A stretch of 35,297 nt of DNA from JAQVOO01 sp964524755 (GCA_964524755.1 CAZGDR010000017.1:1-35297), one strand, 5' to 3'. Shown: positions 7,975-15,917, numbered from the stretch's first letter. Numbers and translations: made by a program. Notes: generated by a model from the sequence alone, not told the origin.

Positions 7975-8229
7975 ATGGCACATAAGAAAGGTGGCGGTAG
8001 TTCAAGAAACGGTCGTGATTCAAATTCACAACGCTTAGGCGTAAAAAGATTCGGCGGACAATTAGTAAAAGCCGGAGAGATTCTCGTGCGACAGCACGGC
8101 ACCAAATTTCATGCGGGTGAGAATGTTGGTTGCGGAAGGGATTATACCCTTTTTGCAAAGGCAACTGGAGCTGTAGAATTTCATACTCGCAATAACCGTA
8201 AATACGTTCGTATTCATACTCCAGAGTAA
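7975..8229 (+). CDS. rpmA: 50S ribosomal protein L27
   Basis: Large-subunit protein whose N-terminal tail reaches the peptidyl transferase centre. The 84-residue protein begins MAHKKGGGSSRNGRDS and contains the conserved GGQLVKAGEILVRQHGTKFHAGENVG core. It starts directly with the mature AHKKGGG sequence, with no Firmicute-type cleavable leader. AGGAGATAGGCA precedes the ATG with good spacing. It lies between rplU and obg. Confidence 0.97.
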   Translation: MAHKKGGGSSRNGRDSNSQRLGVKRFGGQLVKAGEILVRQHGTKFHAGENVGCGRDYTLFAKATGAVEFHTRNNRKYVRIHTPE

Positions 8230-8235
8230 GAACGG

Positions 8236-8247
8236 GGCGGTAACGCC
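8236..8247 (+). other. Small GNRA-tetraloop hairpin between rpmA and obg
   Basis: GGCG-GTAA-CGCC forms a 4-bp GC stem capped by a GNRA tetraloop, 11 nt before the obg start. The obg start has only a weak AGAG as ribosome site, so the hairpin could affect obg translation. It is small and could be chance. Confidence 0.3.
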
Positions 8248-8258
8248 AGAGTTGATAC

Positions 8259-9308
8259 ATGTTTGGATTTTCAGATGAGACTTATATAGATGTTGCCTCC
8301 GGAAACGGAGGCAATGGTTGTGTCTCCTTCCGTCGCGAGAAATTTATCCCCAAAGGGGGACCCGACGGTGGAGATGGTGGTCGCGGGGGAGATGTAGTTT
8401 TTGTTGTTCGTGAGAACCTCAGGACCCTTTCCCATCTGAAGAAAGTACGCACCTATCGGGGCGAGAATGGGAAGGATGGCATGGGCTCGCGTTGTTATGG
8501 ACGCGACGGTCTTGATGTAGAGATACCGGTCCCCCCTGGAACTGTCATTAAAGATGCTAATACAGGTGAAATCATCAAAGACCTCACCGGACTCGATCGT
8601 TGGGTCTACCTGACCGGTGGTCAAGGAGGTCGCGGTAACTGGCATTTTAGAACCTCGACTCGACAGACCCCTCGATTTGCTCAACCAGGTGAAAAGGGAG
8701 TGGAAGTACGCATTGGCGTAGAACTTCTTATTATTGCCGATATCGGATTTGTTGGATTCCCCAACGCCGGAAAATCTTCCCTCCTTAATAATCTTACCAA
8801 CGCCCGCACCAAAGTGGCAGGTTATCCTTTTACTACAAAAATCCCTCAGTTAGGTATGTTTCGCTATGACGATAATGATATTGTATTAGCCGATATTCCA
8901 GGTATAATTGAAGGTGCGAGTGAAGGAGCTGGGATGGGTATCAAATTTCTGCGTCATATTTCCAGAACGGTGGGAATTGCCTATATTATTGATATTACCG
9001 ATGAAAATTATGAATCAGCGTACGCCACACTTTGTGATGAAATGAAAGCGTATGCTCCTAGCCTGCTTGAAAAACCGTACGTAGTGATTGGGACAAAGAT
9101 CGACGAACCCGATGGAAAAGAACGTCTTGCACACCTGCAAAAATTACGTCCAGATTTAGAGATAATAGGCCTTTCTAATATAACTAGTGAGGGGTTGGAA
9201 GCTGTAAAGCACGCCTTTATCCGCATAGTCGGAGAATCAGGAAAGCCAGTAGATGATGGTTTTACAACCCTTGTTGATACTGAAGCAGTCTACCGGGATG
9301 AGCCATGA
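8259..9308 (+). CDS. obg: GTPase Obg/CgtA
   Basis: Ribosome-associated GTPase acting in late 50S assembly and stress signalling. The 349-residue protein has the glycine-rich Obg fold at residues 1-158 (GNGGNGCVSFRREKF, GGPDGGDGGRGG). The G domain follows, with P-loop GFPNAGKSS, a switch-II DIPGIIEGASEG and the G4 motif as TKID in place of NKxD. The extra C-terminal OCT domain of Bacillus Obg is absent, as in E. coli-length proteins. The start lacks a strong Shine-Dalgarno (AGAG, 7 nt). The end overlaps nadD by 4 nt (ATGA). Confidence 0.95.
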   Translation: MFGFSDETYIDVASGNGGNGCVSFRREKFIPKGGPDGGDGGRGGDVVFVVRENLRTLSHLKKVRTYRGENGKDGMGSRCYGRDGLDVEIPVPPGTVIKDANTGEIIKDLTGLDRWVYLTGGQGGRGNWHFRTSTRQTPRFAQPGEKGVEVRIGVELLIIADIGFVGFPNAGKSSLLNNLTNARTKVAGYPFTTKIPQLGMFRYDDNDIVLADIPGIIEGASEGAGMGIKFLRHISRTVGIAYIIDITDENYESAYATLCDEMKAYAPSLLEKPYVVIGTKIDEPDGKERLAHLQKLRPDLEIIGLSNITSEGLEAVKHAFIRIVGESGKPVDDGFTTLVDTEAVYRDEP

Positions 9309-9925
9309 GAACAGCCGTGATCGGGGGAACATTTGACCCTGTCCATTTAGGACATTTACACTTAATCCATTCACTCATCCAACTTACAGATTATGAACGA
9401 ATAATAATCATACCGGCAGCCAAGCCTCCCCATAAACCAAATGAGCCTGTCGTTACATCTGAAGCTCGTTTGGCGATGTTAGAGTTGGCTCTACTCGATT
9501 ACACTCGGTTATATCCTGAAGGCCGCTCTGTGCATATCCTCATTGATACCTGTGAAATTGATCGTGGTGGAACTTCTTATATGTTCGATACCGTGAATGA
9601 ACTCCACCAACGCTACGATATTGATGGAACGATTGGCATGGTCATTGGTGATGATCTTGTGCCTGGGTTACGACGCTGGTACAGGTTTGATGAGTTGCGC
9701 AATCAAGTGCGGTTTATTATTTTACGCCGTTCAGGTGAAGAGCGCTCACATCTCTTACCTCCAGGAGTTATGGCTAAGTTTCTCGAAAACCCTATTTTAG
9801 TGGACTCGTCTACACAGGTGAGAAATCTACTAGCGGGTGGTGAATCTACCGAATCGGAATTAACTGCACTCGTCTCTCCATCGGTCGCTAATTATATCAT
9901 GGAACATGAACTGTACCAAAATTAA
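9305..9925 (+). CDS. nadD: Nicotinate-nucleotide adenylyltransferase
   Basis: Makes deamido-NAD from nicotinate mononucleotide and ATP, a central NAD synthesis step. The 206-residue protein has the nucleotidyltransferase motif GGTFDPVHLGH at the N-terminus, PAAKPPHK, and the C-terminal SSTQVR in place of the common SSTxIR. The start overlaps the obg stop by 4 nt, and its 3' end overlaps yqeK by 20 nt. This obg-nadD-yqeK-rsfS order is shared with many Gram-positives and spirochaetes. Confidence 0.93.
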   Translation: MRTAVIGGTFDPVHLGHLHLIHSLIQLTDYERIIIIPAAKPPHKPNEPVVTSEARLAMLELALLDYTRLYPEGRSVHILIDTCEIDRGGTSYMFDTVNELHQRYDIDGTIGMVIGDDLVPGLRRWYRFDELRNQVRFIILRRSGEERSHLLPPGVMAKFLENPILVDSSTQVRNLLAGGESTESELTALVSPSVANYIMEHELYQN

Positions 9926-10487
9926 ACACTATATCGCAGAGCATGTCGGAGAAAAACGACTTGCACATCTCTATTCAACGGCAAAACAAACCCAAGCCTT
10001 GGTTTTACGCTATATTCCTACCATTACACCTCAAACGGGATATTTAGTAGGACTTTGGCATGATGCGGCTCGTGAGTGGCCACCGAGTAATCTTCTCGAT
10101 TTTTGCCTAACACATCAAATTGCCATGGAGGAAGAAGAGCGTATATACCCTCTGTTGCTCCATGGTCCTGTAGCAGCGTACCTTCTACCTCAGATGGTAA
10201 CAGTTCCGTCATTTTGTCAAATTGCTATCCGGTGGCATACATTAGGCTCTCCAGCTATGGGGGCTTTAGGTGCTGCACTCTATATAGCTGATTACATAGA
10301 ACCCTTTAGGAGATATCTCACTCAAGAAGAGCGACAGTCGTTGTTGCAATGCAATTCTCTAGAAGAAATGTGCTTGAAGATCGTGAAAAGGCATCAAAGA
10401 TATCTTATGCAACAAGGGCTACATATGGCGGCTACGACCACAGCGTTAGCCGAATTCTTGGCAGAGGGGGGGGAGTTTACCCCATGA
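9906..10487 (+). CDS. yqeK: HD-domain hydrolase YqeK (Ap4A hydrolase type)
   Basis: HD-superfamily phosphohydrolase. Characterised YqeK proteins split diadenosine tetraphosphate symmetrically to ADP. In the 193 residues the metal ligands are visible: H in RLAHLYST, HD in GLWHDAAREW, H in LLLHGPVAAYL, H in IRWHTLG, and the final D in YIADYIEP. ATG 9906 lies inside the 3' end of nadD (20-nt overlap), so translation is probably coupled. The stop overlaps the next start by ATGA. The physiological substrate in this organism is inferred from the family. Confidence 0.88.
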   Translation: MNCTKIKHYIAEHVGEKRLAHLYSTAKQTQALVLRYIPTITPQTGYLVGLWHDAAREWPPSNLLDFCLTHQIAMEEEERIYPLLLHGPVAAYLLPQMVTVPSFCQIAIRWHTLGSPAMGALGAALYIADYIEPFRRYLTQEERQSLLQCNSLEEMCLKIVKRHQRYLMQQGLHMAATTTALAEFLAEGGEFTP

Positions 10488-11101
10488 AAAAAGGTTGGCT
10501 GATAGTTCTTGGCATGAGTATGTTTCTCATGTTGGGTTGTTTACAGAGCGAAGAGCCACAAGTTTGGTATGGAACATCGGACCGGTATGGATTTATGATT
10601 GCCATCGATTTACAGGCTGAATATGTAGTGTTGGCAGCAATTGGACAAGATACATTAGCTGATTACCGTGAAGCGTTAGCCGCTGAGGGGATTCGTTCCG
10701 ATGACTTAGGAGCCTTGCAATCACTTTTTGGAAAAAATGGAGATCATTACCTCCAAGGCGATGAAGAGAATTGGATAGAACTGACAAGAATTTTATTAGA
10801 GCAAGAACAGATAGATTACCAGGGAGTGCGCCCCGCTATACAAGTACTCGGAAAAATGGTAGCGAGCCATGCCGGATACTTGCGTAAAAGACCCGCTATC
10901 GATACACTAGAAAAACTCATAGGACCACATACAGATGTGGAGGTCTTGGTGAAAGCTCTTACTCTCCTTGAAAAGGGAGTAGCAAGGATTCGTATCTACG
11001 ATATGAACCAGTTTTTACCACAGGGGGCTAAATCCAAGATTCTACAACAGTGGATTACAGATTGGACAGAACATGTGTTGCATGAAGCAATACATGAATA
11101 G
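10484..11101 (+). CDS. Small lipoprotein of unknown function in the nadD-rsfS cluster
   Basis: The 205-residue product starts with a lipoprotein signal peptide, lysines then a hydrophobic core ending in the lipobox LMLGC, so it should be an acylated envelope protein. I recognise no domain in the remainder, which is mixed helical and acidic. The position between yqeK and rsfS is where many spirochaetes and Firmicutes carry a LytR-CpsA-Psr (LCP) phosphotransferase. None of the LCP arginine/aspartate motifs are obvious here, and it is much shorter than that family. I start at ATG 10484 (ATGA overlap with yqeK, GGGGAG 10 nt upstream); a longer frame beginning at 10349 would run through yqeK. It may be a lineage-specific or degenerate replacement of LCP. 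Confidence 0.75.
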   Translation: MKKGWLIVLGMSMFLMLGCLQSEEPQVWYGTSDRYGFMIAIDLQAEYVVLAAIGQDTLADYREALAAEGIRSDDLGALQSLFGKNGDHYLQGDEENWIELTRILLEQEQIDYQGVRPAIQVLGKMVASHAGYLRKRPAIDTLEKLIGPHTDVEVLVKALTLLEKGVARIRIYDMNQFLPQGAKSKILQQWITDWTEHVLHEAIHE

Positions 11102-11112
11102 GAGTAGAGAGC

Positions 11113-11490
11113 ATGATAGATGAAGCGACAAAAACATTGGCGGCTGAAATTGCCAATTTTGTCACCGATCACAAGGGAATAGATACTGTTGTTATAGATG
11201 TCTCAGAACAGGCTGGATGGGTAGATTTTTTCATTGTGGCAACGGTTACAAGCTTAGGGCACCTAAAGGGTGTAACAAGAGAATTATGGGGATTTTTAAA
11301 CGATAAAAATGTAACTGTGCTTAATCGCCAAAAAGGGGTGGGTGGAGATGGCTGGGAACTCATTGATTGTGGTGATTTTGTTATTCATTTAATGAGTGAA
11401 GAGCTACGAGAGTTTTATGCGCTAGAAAAATTATGGCATGCTGGTGAAAAGATTGATTTCATGGCCATCGTAGAGGCAGCCGGAAAATAA
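11113..11490 (+). CDS. rsfS: Ribosomal silencing factor RsfS
   Basis: RsfS (Iojap/YbeB) binds L14 on the 50S subunit and blocks subunit joining during nutrient shortage. The 125-residue protein has the family core of an alpha/beta fold with DVSEQAGWVDFFIVAT, followed by GVGGDGWELIDCGDFVIHLM. The start has GGAG 8 nt upstream and lies 11 nt after the lipoprotein gene. It is the last gene of this block, followed by a strong symmetrical hairpin. Confidence 0.93.
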   Translation: MIDEATKTLAAEIANFVTDHKGIDTVVIDVSEQAGWVDFFIVATVTSLGHLKGVTRELWGFLNDKNVTVLNRQKGVGGDGWELIDCGDFVIHLMSEELREFYALEKLWHAGEKIDFMAIVEAAGK

Positions 11491-11515
11491 TTAACTAATT
11501 GCTACTAGAACTATA

Positions 11516-11542
11516 AGAAAGACGCCCAAATGGCGTCTTTCT
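11516..11542. terminator. Bidirectional terminator between rsfS and the ABC operon
   Basis: A perfect 11-bp stem, AGAAAGACGCC paired with GGCGTCTTTCT, around the 5-nt loop CAAAT. It lies between convergent genes and can form on both strands. T-rich runs are within the stem ends, so it suits both directions. Confidence 0.75.
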
Positions 11543-11545
11543 CGG

Positions 11546-12340
11546 TTATGGAGTCAAAAGATCTTCGTCAGAAGCATAATCCTGTTTTTTAATTGATTTG
11601 AACATCCTTACTAGCTTAGGAACGGTGAGGTTTTTCTTCTCTTCCTGCCCTAAATCTAAGATTATCTTACCACCGTCCATCATGATTAACCGATTTCCAA
11701 AATCAATGGCATGTTGCATATTATGGGTTACCATCAACGACGTGAGATTGTAACTGGAAATAAATTTTGTAGTCAAATCCATTACTATCTGCGCATTACG
11801 TGGATCTAAAGCGGCGGTGTGTTCATCAAGTAATAACATTTTAGGCTGACTGAGAACCGTCATCAGTAGAGTTAGAGCTTGTCTTTGGCCTCCCGAAAGA
11901 AGGCCCACATTATCTTTAAGCCGATCTTCTAAGCCCATTGAGAGTTGGGTCAGTTCACGTCGGAATAATTCTCGTTTTGCATTGTTAAGACTTATTTTCA
12001 AGCTCTTCATCCCTTTGTGTAGAGCCGTGATCAAATTATCTTCCAGTGACATTTTTGCCGCAGTACCGACGGTGGGGTCTTGGAAAATGCGACCAATGGT
12101 AAAAGCACGTTTATATTCGGGAGTATGGGTGACATCTTTTCCGTTTAAGATAATCTTTCCACCAGTTACCGGATATGTGCCCGAAATGAGGTTAAAGAGG
12201 GTACTTTTACCCGAACCATTACTACCTACAACCGTGATAAAATCACCTGTGTTGACCGTGAGGTCAACATACTCAATGGCCGTTTTTTCGTTGACTGTAT
12301 TGGGATAAAAGACTTTAGAGATTTGTTCAATTTTCAACAT
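11546..12340 (-). CDS. ABC transporter ATPase (TrpXYZ-type, COG1101)
   Basis: Cytoplasmic ATPase of an importer. The 264 residues contain Walker A GSNGSGKST, a Q-loop in GRIFQDPTVGTAAKMSLEDN, the signature LSGGQRQALTLL, Walker B MLLLDEHTAALDP and the H-loop MVTHN. The DEHTAALDP form and the GTAAKMSLEDN stretch are characteristic of the COG1101 ATPases paired with PF04392 binding proteins. One such system in streptococci (TrpXYZ) takes up tryptophan; other members carry other ligands. The start overlaps the permease 3' end by 14 nt, with GGGGG 6 nt upstream. Confidence 0.88.
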   Translation of the reverse strand: MLKIEQISKVFYPNTVNEKTAIEYVDLTVNTGDFITVVGSNGSGKSTLFNLISGTYPVTGGKIILNGKDVTHTPEYKRAFTIGRIFQDPTVGTAAKMSLEDNLITALHKGMKSLKISLNNAKRELFRRELTQLSMGLEDRLKDNVGLLSGGQRQALTLLMTVLSQPKMLLLDEHTAALDPRNAQIVMDLTTKFISSYNLTSLMVTHNMQHAIDFGNRLIMMDGGKIILDLGQEEKKNLTVPKLVRMFKSIKKQDYASDEDLLTP

Positions 12341-13286
12341 GTTCTACCCCCGCTGCATTATCTGCTCGGCGCGCCTTGTTCCGTCGCAGGGCCTTCTTAC
12401 GGGCATCTGCACTGGAAGCAGCACTACGCGTTTGGGCAATAATTAAAGAGGCGATAACCAAGATACCAGTGAGCAATTTCAAATCACTGGGGGTGAGGTT
12501 TATGTAATATCCGTAATAACGACCGAAGAACATCAGTGCTTTATAGATGATGGCTCCGAATATTACGCGTAATGTAATCAATGAAATCTTATTGCTATCG
12601 AACAAGAACTCACCAATCATGATAGCAGCCAAGCCTTGGACTACCATTCCTTGGCCTAGGTTAGCATCAGCAAAACCCTGATACTGGGCTAGAAGCCCTC
12701 CAGAGAGAGCAATCAAGCCATTTGAGAGGGCCATACCAAGAACTTTAAGCAGTTTAGGATTAACCCCCATACTTATAATCATTTGTTCGTTGCTTCCTAA
12801 CGCTCCAATCGAGATTCCTAAATCTGTTCTAAAGAAAATATCGATGAGGACCTTCACAATAAAAACAATGATTAACGTTCCTAGCAGGATGGCCCAGGAT
12901 GAGGAGACTTTGCTGAAGATTTCTGGGAATTTTGTGTATACTGTGGTAATACGCAGTAATGGTATATTGGCACGTCCACCAAGAATCCTGATATTTATCG
13001 AATATAACATGGTCATAGTAAGAATACCGGCTAATAAACCAGGGACCTTAAGACGGTTATGAATTGTCGCTGTGACGACTCCAGCTAGAGCGCCGGCAAC
13101 AGTGGCCAGTAACAGAGCTGTTACTAGTCCAGTCCCTTGTACAATGGCCATGGCGGCGACGGCAGCTCCTGTTGCAAAGGAGCCGTCGCACGTCAAGTCT
13201 GCAAAGTCGAGGATACGATATGAGATTAGCACACCGATTACCATGATGGAAAAGATTAATCCATCTACAAAAATTCCTTCTAACAT
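12327..13286 (-). CDS. ABC transporter permease (TrpXYZ-type, COG4120)
   Basis: Membrane subunit of the importer, 319 residues with eight or more hydrophobic helices. It has the branched-chain amino-acid permease-like pattern of its family: DGSFATGAAVAA near the N-terminus, LGSNEQMIISMGVNPKLLKVLGMALSNGLIALSGG in mid-protein (conserved coupling loop). I start at ATG 13286, which has AGGAAG 5 nt upstream; a TTG one codon earlier is less well placed. The C-terminal tail is rich in Arg, Ala and Lys and lies in the cytoplasm. It sits 9 nt downstream of the first binding-protein gene. Confidence 0.88.
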   Translation of the reverse strand: MLEGIFVDGLIFSIMVIGVLISYRILDFADLTCDGSFATGAAVAAMAIVQGTGLVTALLLATVAGALAGVVTATIHNRLKVPGLLAGILTMTMLYSINIRILGGRANIPLLRITTVYTKFPEIFSKVSSSWAILLGTLIIVFIVKVLIDIFFRTDLGISIGALGSNEQMIISMGVNPKLLKVLGMALSNGLIALSGGLLAQYQGFADANLGQGMVVQGLAAIMIGEFLFDSNKISLITLRVIFGAIIYKALMFFGRYYGYYINLTPSDLKLLTGILVIASLIIAQTRSAASSADARKKALRRNKARRADNAAGVEHVEN

Positions 13287-13295
13287 CAAATCTTC

Positions 13296-14297
13296 CTATT
13301 TCGTGATTTTTTTACCATGTTCGTAGACAACCTCAGCAGAGGCTAGGATATCTTCAGGTATGGTGATTCCCAGTTTTTTTGCACTATCCAGATTAAACCA
13401 AAGTTCAAAGTCCTCTGGATCAGTTAAGAAAACAGTACCAATTTCACCAGGTTTTTTTCCATCAAGAAGTTGCTCAATAATCTTACCAGTTGAAAGGCCA
13501 ATTTTATAATAATCAAATCCCCAAGCAACTAAAAAATTAGTCTCACCAACATTGGAGGGGTCAGCCGTCATGAGCGGGACTCCTGCTTTATTAGCAACAT
13601 CGTCGACTGAGGGTAAAGCTGAAATAACCGTATTGTCAGTGGCTATGTAGAGGGCATCGACGCGTCCAATGATAGACTGGGTGGCTTGTTTAACTTCGGC
13701 TGTATTAGCTACAGCGGCCGCTACAAATCCAACACCTAGCTTCTCTGCTGCGGCTTGGGCTTGTTCCATGAGGGTTACCCCATTAGCTTCTCCACTCGCA
13801 TAGACATTGCCAATGGTCTTGGCCCCTGTAATACGGACGAGTAGCTCAATTTGTGATTCAACAGGGTTCATATCAGAGACCCCTGTTACATTTTCTGCAT
13901 ACGGGGTTGTGTACGTAGTTACTAACCCGGCACTCATAGGGTCGGTAACCGCTGAAAACACTACCGGAGTAGTGGGAAATACGTTTACCAAAGCTTGGGC
14001 AACAGGAGTGGCAATGCCTACAGCAATGTCAACTTTATCAGCTTTAAATTTTTGGGCAATCTGTGCAGAAGCAGAGACGTCGGCATTCGCATTTTGGAAA
14101 TCATAACGCACAGTTTTGCCTACAGATTTCAAATAATCCTGAAGCCCTTTTTCTACAGCATCGAGGGCTGGATGGGAAAGGAATTTAGAGATACCTATTA
14201 ATGGTTCTGCTGATTTCTTTGTTTCTGCTGCTCCAGTAGCAGAAAGTGTGGTTACTACGAGTAACATTAAAAATAATAGAACACCAACTCTTTTCAT
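13296..14297 (-). CDS. ABC substrate-binding protein 1 (PF04392 type)
   Basis: Periplasmic binding protein, 333 residues, with an N-terminal signal peptide (MKRVGVLLFLMLLVVTTLS, cleavage near SATG-AAE) and no lipobox cysteine. The family motifs are clear: ISKFLSHPALDAVEKG, an AVGIATPVAQAL run, PVVFSAVTDPMSAGLV and the terminal FNLDSAKKLGITIPEDIL. It heads the permease-ATPase operon and has its own promoter. Its paralogue, also 333 residues, lies directly upstream. The ligand is unknown; aromatic amino acids or nucleobase-like compounds are known for the family. Confidence 0.87.
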   Translation of the reverse strand: MKRVGVLLFLMLLVVTTLSATGAAETKKSAEPLIGISKFLSHPALDAVEKGLQDYLKSVGKTVRYDFQNANADVSASAQIAQKFKADKVDIAVGIATPVAQALVNVFPTTPVVFSAVTDPMSAGLVTTYTTPYAENVTGVSDMNPVESQIELLVRITGAKTIGNVYASGEANGVTLMEQAQAAAEKLGVGFVAAAVANTAEVKQATQSIIGRVDALYIATDNTVISALPSVDDVANKAGVPLMTADPSNVGETNFLVAWGFDYYKIGLSTGKIIEQLLDGKKPGEIGTVFLTDPEDFELWFNLDSAKKLGITIPEDILASAEVVYEHGKKITK

Positions 14298-14327
14298 TAG
14301 ACACTCCTTCTATGTGGATTTCAGGTC

Positions 14328-14356
14328 ACTATAAACTGCACACAAATATTTGTAAA
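14328..14356 (-). promoter_or_regulatory. Promoter of the ABC importer operon, with overlapping palindrome
   Basis: On the minus strand, TTTACA (complement of 14351-14356), a 17-nt spacer and TATAGT (complement of 14328-14333), about 30 nt before the start. The perfect 12-bp palindrome ACAAATATTTGT (14342-14353) overlaps the -35 and could be an operator. Confidence 0.5.
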
Positions 14357-14396
14357 GACACTTATGCACCTTCCTGTATAAAAATACATAGCATAT

Positions 14397-15398
14397 TCAG
14401 TTAGTTATAGTTTTTCCCCCTTTTTGGATTACTGCAGCAGTATCAAGATACGATTGTGGAATGGTGATTCCCAGACTATCAGCCGTATCTAGATTAAACC
14501 AGAGTTCGAAATCAGCTGGATCAGTGTTGAAAATAGTTCCGATTTCACCTGCAGTCTTTTCTTTACGCAGCACCTGAGCGACAGCCTCTCCTGTTTTACG
14601 ACCATGGGTATAATAATTGAATCCCCATACCATAAAATAATCTAGACCGGCAGCACTCGTGGGGTCGGCGGTGAAAAAGGGGATTTTTTCTTGCTTACTG
14701 ACTGCATTTAAACTCGAAATTGCTGAAACTACAGTATTATCGGTACCGATATAAAGTCCATCGATGCGGTGGGCAATCGAAAGGATAGCTTGCTTTACCT
14801 CTGATGAATTAGAAACTCCGGCGGCGACGAATTGTAGCCCAAGGTTTTTTGTTGCCTCCTCAACCATATCCCGTAACTGAACTCCATTAGCTTCTCCGCT
14901 GGAAAATACAATGCCAATTGTCTTGGCTCCAGTGAGTTCGGAGAATAGTTTAATTTGTTCAAATACCGGGTTTTTATCAGAAACACCGCCAACATTACCC
15001 TTATTTGGAGCATAGGTGGGAACGAGTCCTGCCTCCAGCGGATCGGTAATCCCTCCAAATACTACCGGAGTAGCGTGAAATACATTAGCAAGTGCCTGCG
15101 CCACAGGTGTTCCCAGCCCTACCGCAAGATCAACTTTATCCGCCTTGAATTTTTGGGCGATAGAAGCTGCTGTAGAGATATCTCCATTGGCGCTTTGGGT
15201 GTCGTAGCGGATAGTAAAACCTTGTTCGGCTAAATAATCCTTCATTCCTTGTTCGATTGCATCAAGTGCTGGATGGGTCACAATCTTGGAAATCCCTATA
15301 GTAAAGGCTCTATCTAGAGTCTCTTCTCTATTGCCTGCTGCACTTACTAGGGCCATACCAGCTACCAGAGTGACCATGATAAGACATAATCTCTTCAT
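14397..15398 (-). CDS. ABC substrate-binding protein 2 (PF04392 type), paralogue
   Basis: Second periplasmic binding protein of the same family and length (333 residues). It is plainly related to the neighbour throughout: KFKADKVDLAVGLGTPVAQ, PVVFGGITDPLEAGLV and LGITIPQSYL align with the same parts of copy 1. The signal peptide ends ALVSAAG with no lipobox. GAAGGAGG lies 7 nt before the ATG. A dedicated promoter and the 99-nt spacer before copy 1 suggest independent expression, so the importer may serve two ligands or use a high- and a low-affinity receptor. No permease is adjacent other than the downstream one. Confidence 0.87.
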   Translation of the reverse strand: MKRLCLIMVTLVAGMALVSAAGNREETLDRAFTIGISKIVTHPALDAIEQGMKDYLAEQGFTIRYDTQSANGDISTAASIAQKFKADKVDLAVGLGTPVAQALANVFHATPVVFGGITDPLEAGLVPTYAPNKGNVGGVSDKNPVFEQIKLFSELTGAKTIGIVFSSGEANGVQLRDMVEEATKNLGLQFVAAGVSNSSEVKQAILSIAHRIDGLYIGTDNTVVSAISSLNAVSKQEKIPFFTADPTSAAGLDYFMVWGFNYYTHGRKTGEAVAQVLRKEKTAGEIGTIFNTDPADFELWFNLDTADSLGITIPQSYLDTAAVIQKGGKTITN

Positions 15399-15427
15399 AT
15401 ATTTCCTCCTTCGATAAGATTACTGGG

Positions 15428-15456
15428 AATATAATCTATTCGAGTGTTTCTGTAAA
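15428..15456 (-). promoter_or_regulatory. Promoter of binding-protein gene 2
   Basis: On the minus strand, TTTACA (complement of 15451-15456), a 17-nt spacer and TATATT (complement of 15428-15433), both 5 of 6 to consensus, 30 nt before the ATG. Confidence 0.55.
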
Positions 15457-15464
15457 TAGAAACA
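15445..15464. promoter_or_regulatory. Candidate operator over the -35 of binding-protein gene 2
   Basis: TGTTTCT and AGAAACA are perfect 7-bp arms around GTAAAT, centred on the -35 hexamer. This is the geometry of a repressor operator. I do not recognise the motif; it differs from the 12-bp palindrome at the other binding-protein promoter. Confidence 0.45.
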
Positions 15465-15481
15465 AGAGTGTTTTCATTAAT

Positions 15482-15511
15482 AAAAAAACCCGCCAGAATT
15501 ATTTGACGGGT
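15482..15511 (-). terminator. Intrinsic terminator of the acidic-protein gene
   Basis: On the minus strand an 8-bp stem, ACCCGTCA with TGGCGGGT (one G-T pair), 8-nt loop, followed by a run of seven T. A textbook rho-independent terminator 23 nt past the stop codon. Confidence 0.8.
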
Positions 15512-15534
15512 ATGGGTATCATATAGTGGAGAAG

Positions 15535-15816
15535 TTAATCGTCGAACGGATCTTCTTCCTCTTCATCGATTATATCTAAATCAGCAAATAAGAAATCGTC
15601 TTCATCATCATCTTCTTCAATAATAATTTCAGTTTCCTCATCATCGAGGAAGAACCCTTCAAGTTCATCTTCCTCTTCTTCTTCGAACTCATCATAGTCG
15701 TCATCTTCTCTGAGTACGTTCGGGTCAAAGTCGTCATCAATTTCTAATTCTTCTTCATCTTCAAGTTCTTCGTCGAAGTATCTGTCTTCATATTCATCTT
15801 CATCATGGTATTTCAT
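15535..15816 (-). CDS. Extremely acidic small protein, unknown function
   Basis: The 93 residues contain 56 Asp or Glu (60 %) and only one Lys, two Arg and one His, giving a very low isoelectric point. Aromatic and aliphatic residues (Y, F, L, I) recur every few positions between acidic runs, for instance DEFEEEEEDELEGFFLDDEE and ETEIIIEEDDDEDDFLFADL. It has no signal peptide or membrane segment. The gene is real on regulatory grounds: GAGGGGG before the ATG, a consensus promoter and a strong terminator of its own. The composition recalls the acidic tail of RNA polymerase delta subunit (RpoE) and DNA-mimic or histone-chaperone-like proteins, but I see no folded domain. No function is claimed. 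Confidence 0.75.
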   Translation of the reverse strand: MKYHDEDEYEDRYFDEELEDEEELEIDDDFDPNVLREDDDYDEFEEEEEDELEGFFLDDEETEIIIEEDDDEDDFLFADLDIIDEEEEDPFDD

Positions 15817-15847
15817 ACTTAACCCCCTCTCAGCAACCGATGTTTAC

Positions 15848-15876
15848 ACAGTAGGCGAGAAGAACGCGTCTGTCAA
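15848..15876 (-). promoter_or_regulatory. Promoter of the acidic-protein gene
   Basis: On the minus strand, a perfect TTGACA (complement of 15871-15876), 17-nt spacer and TACTGT (complement of 15848-15853), 32 nt before the ATG. It is divergent from the pdxA promoter. Confidence 0.6.
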
Positions 15877-15917
15877 TTAGGATTTAACTTCATTTTTAAG
15901 ACTTTTTTTGAGTTCTA

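Noticed and set aside
7709..8260. Minus-strand open frame of 183 codons antisense to rplU and rpmA
   Set aside because: Lies fully over two unmistakable ribosomal protein genes, has no ribosome site and no recognisable motif; a shadow of their codon use.
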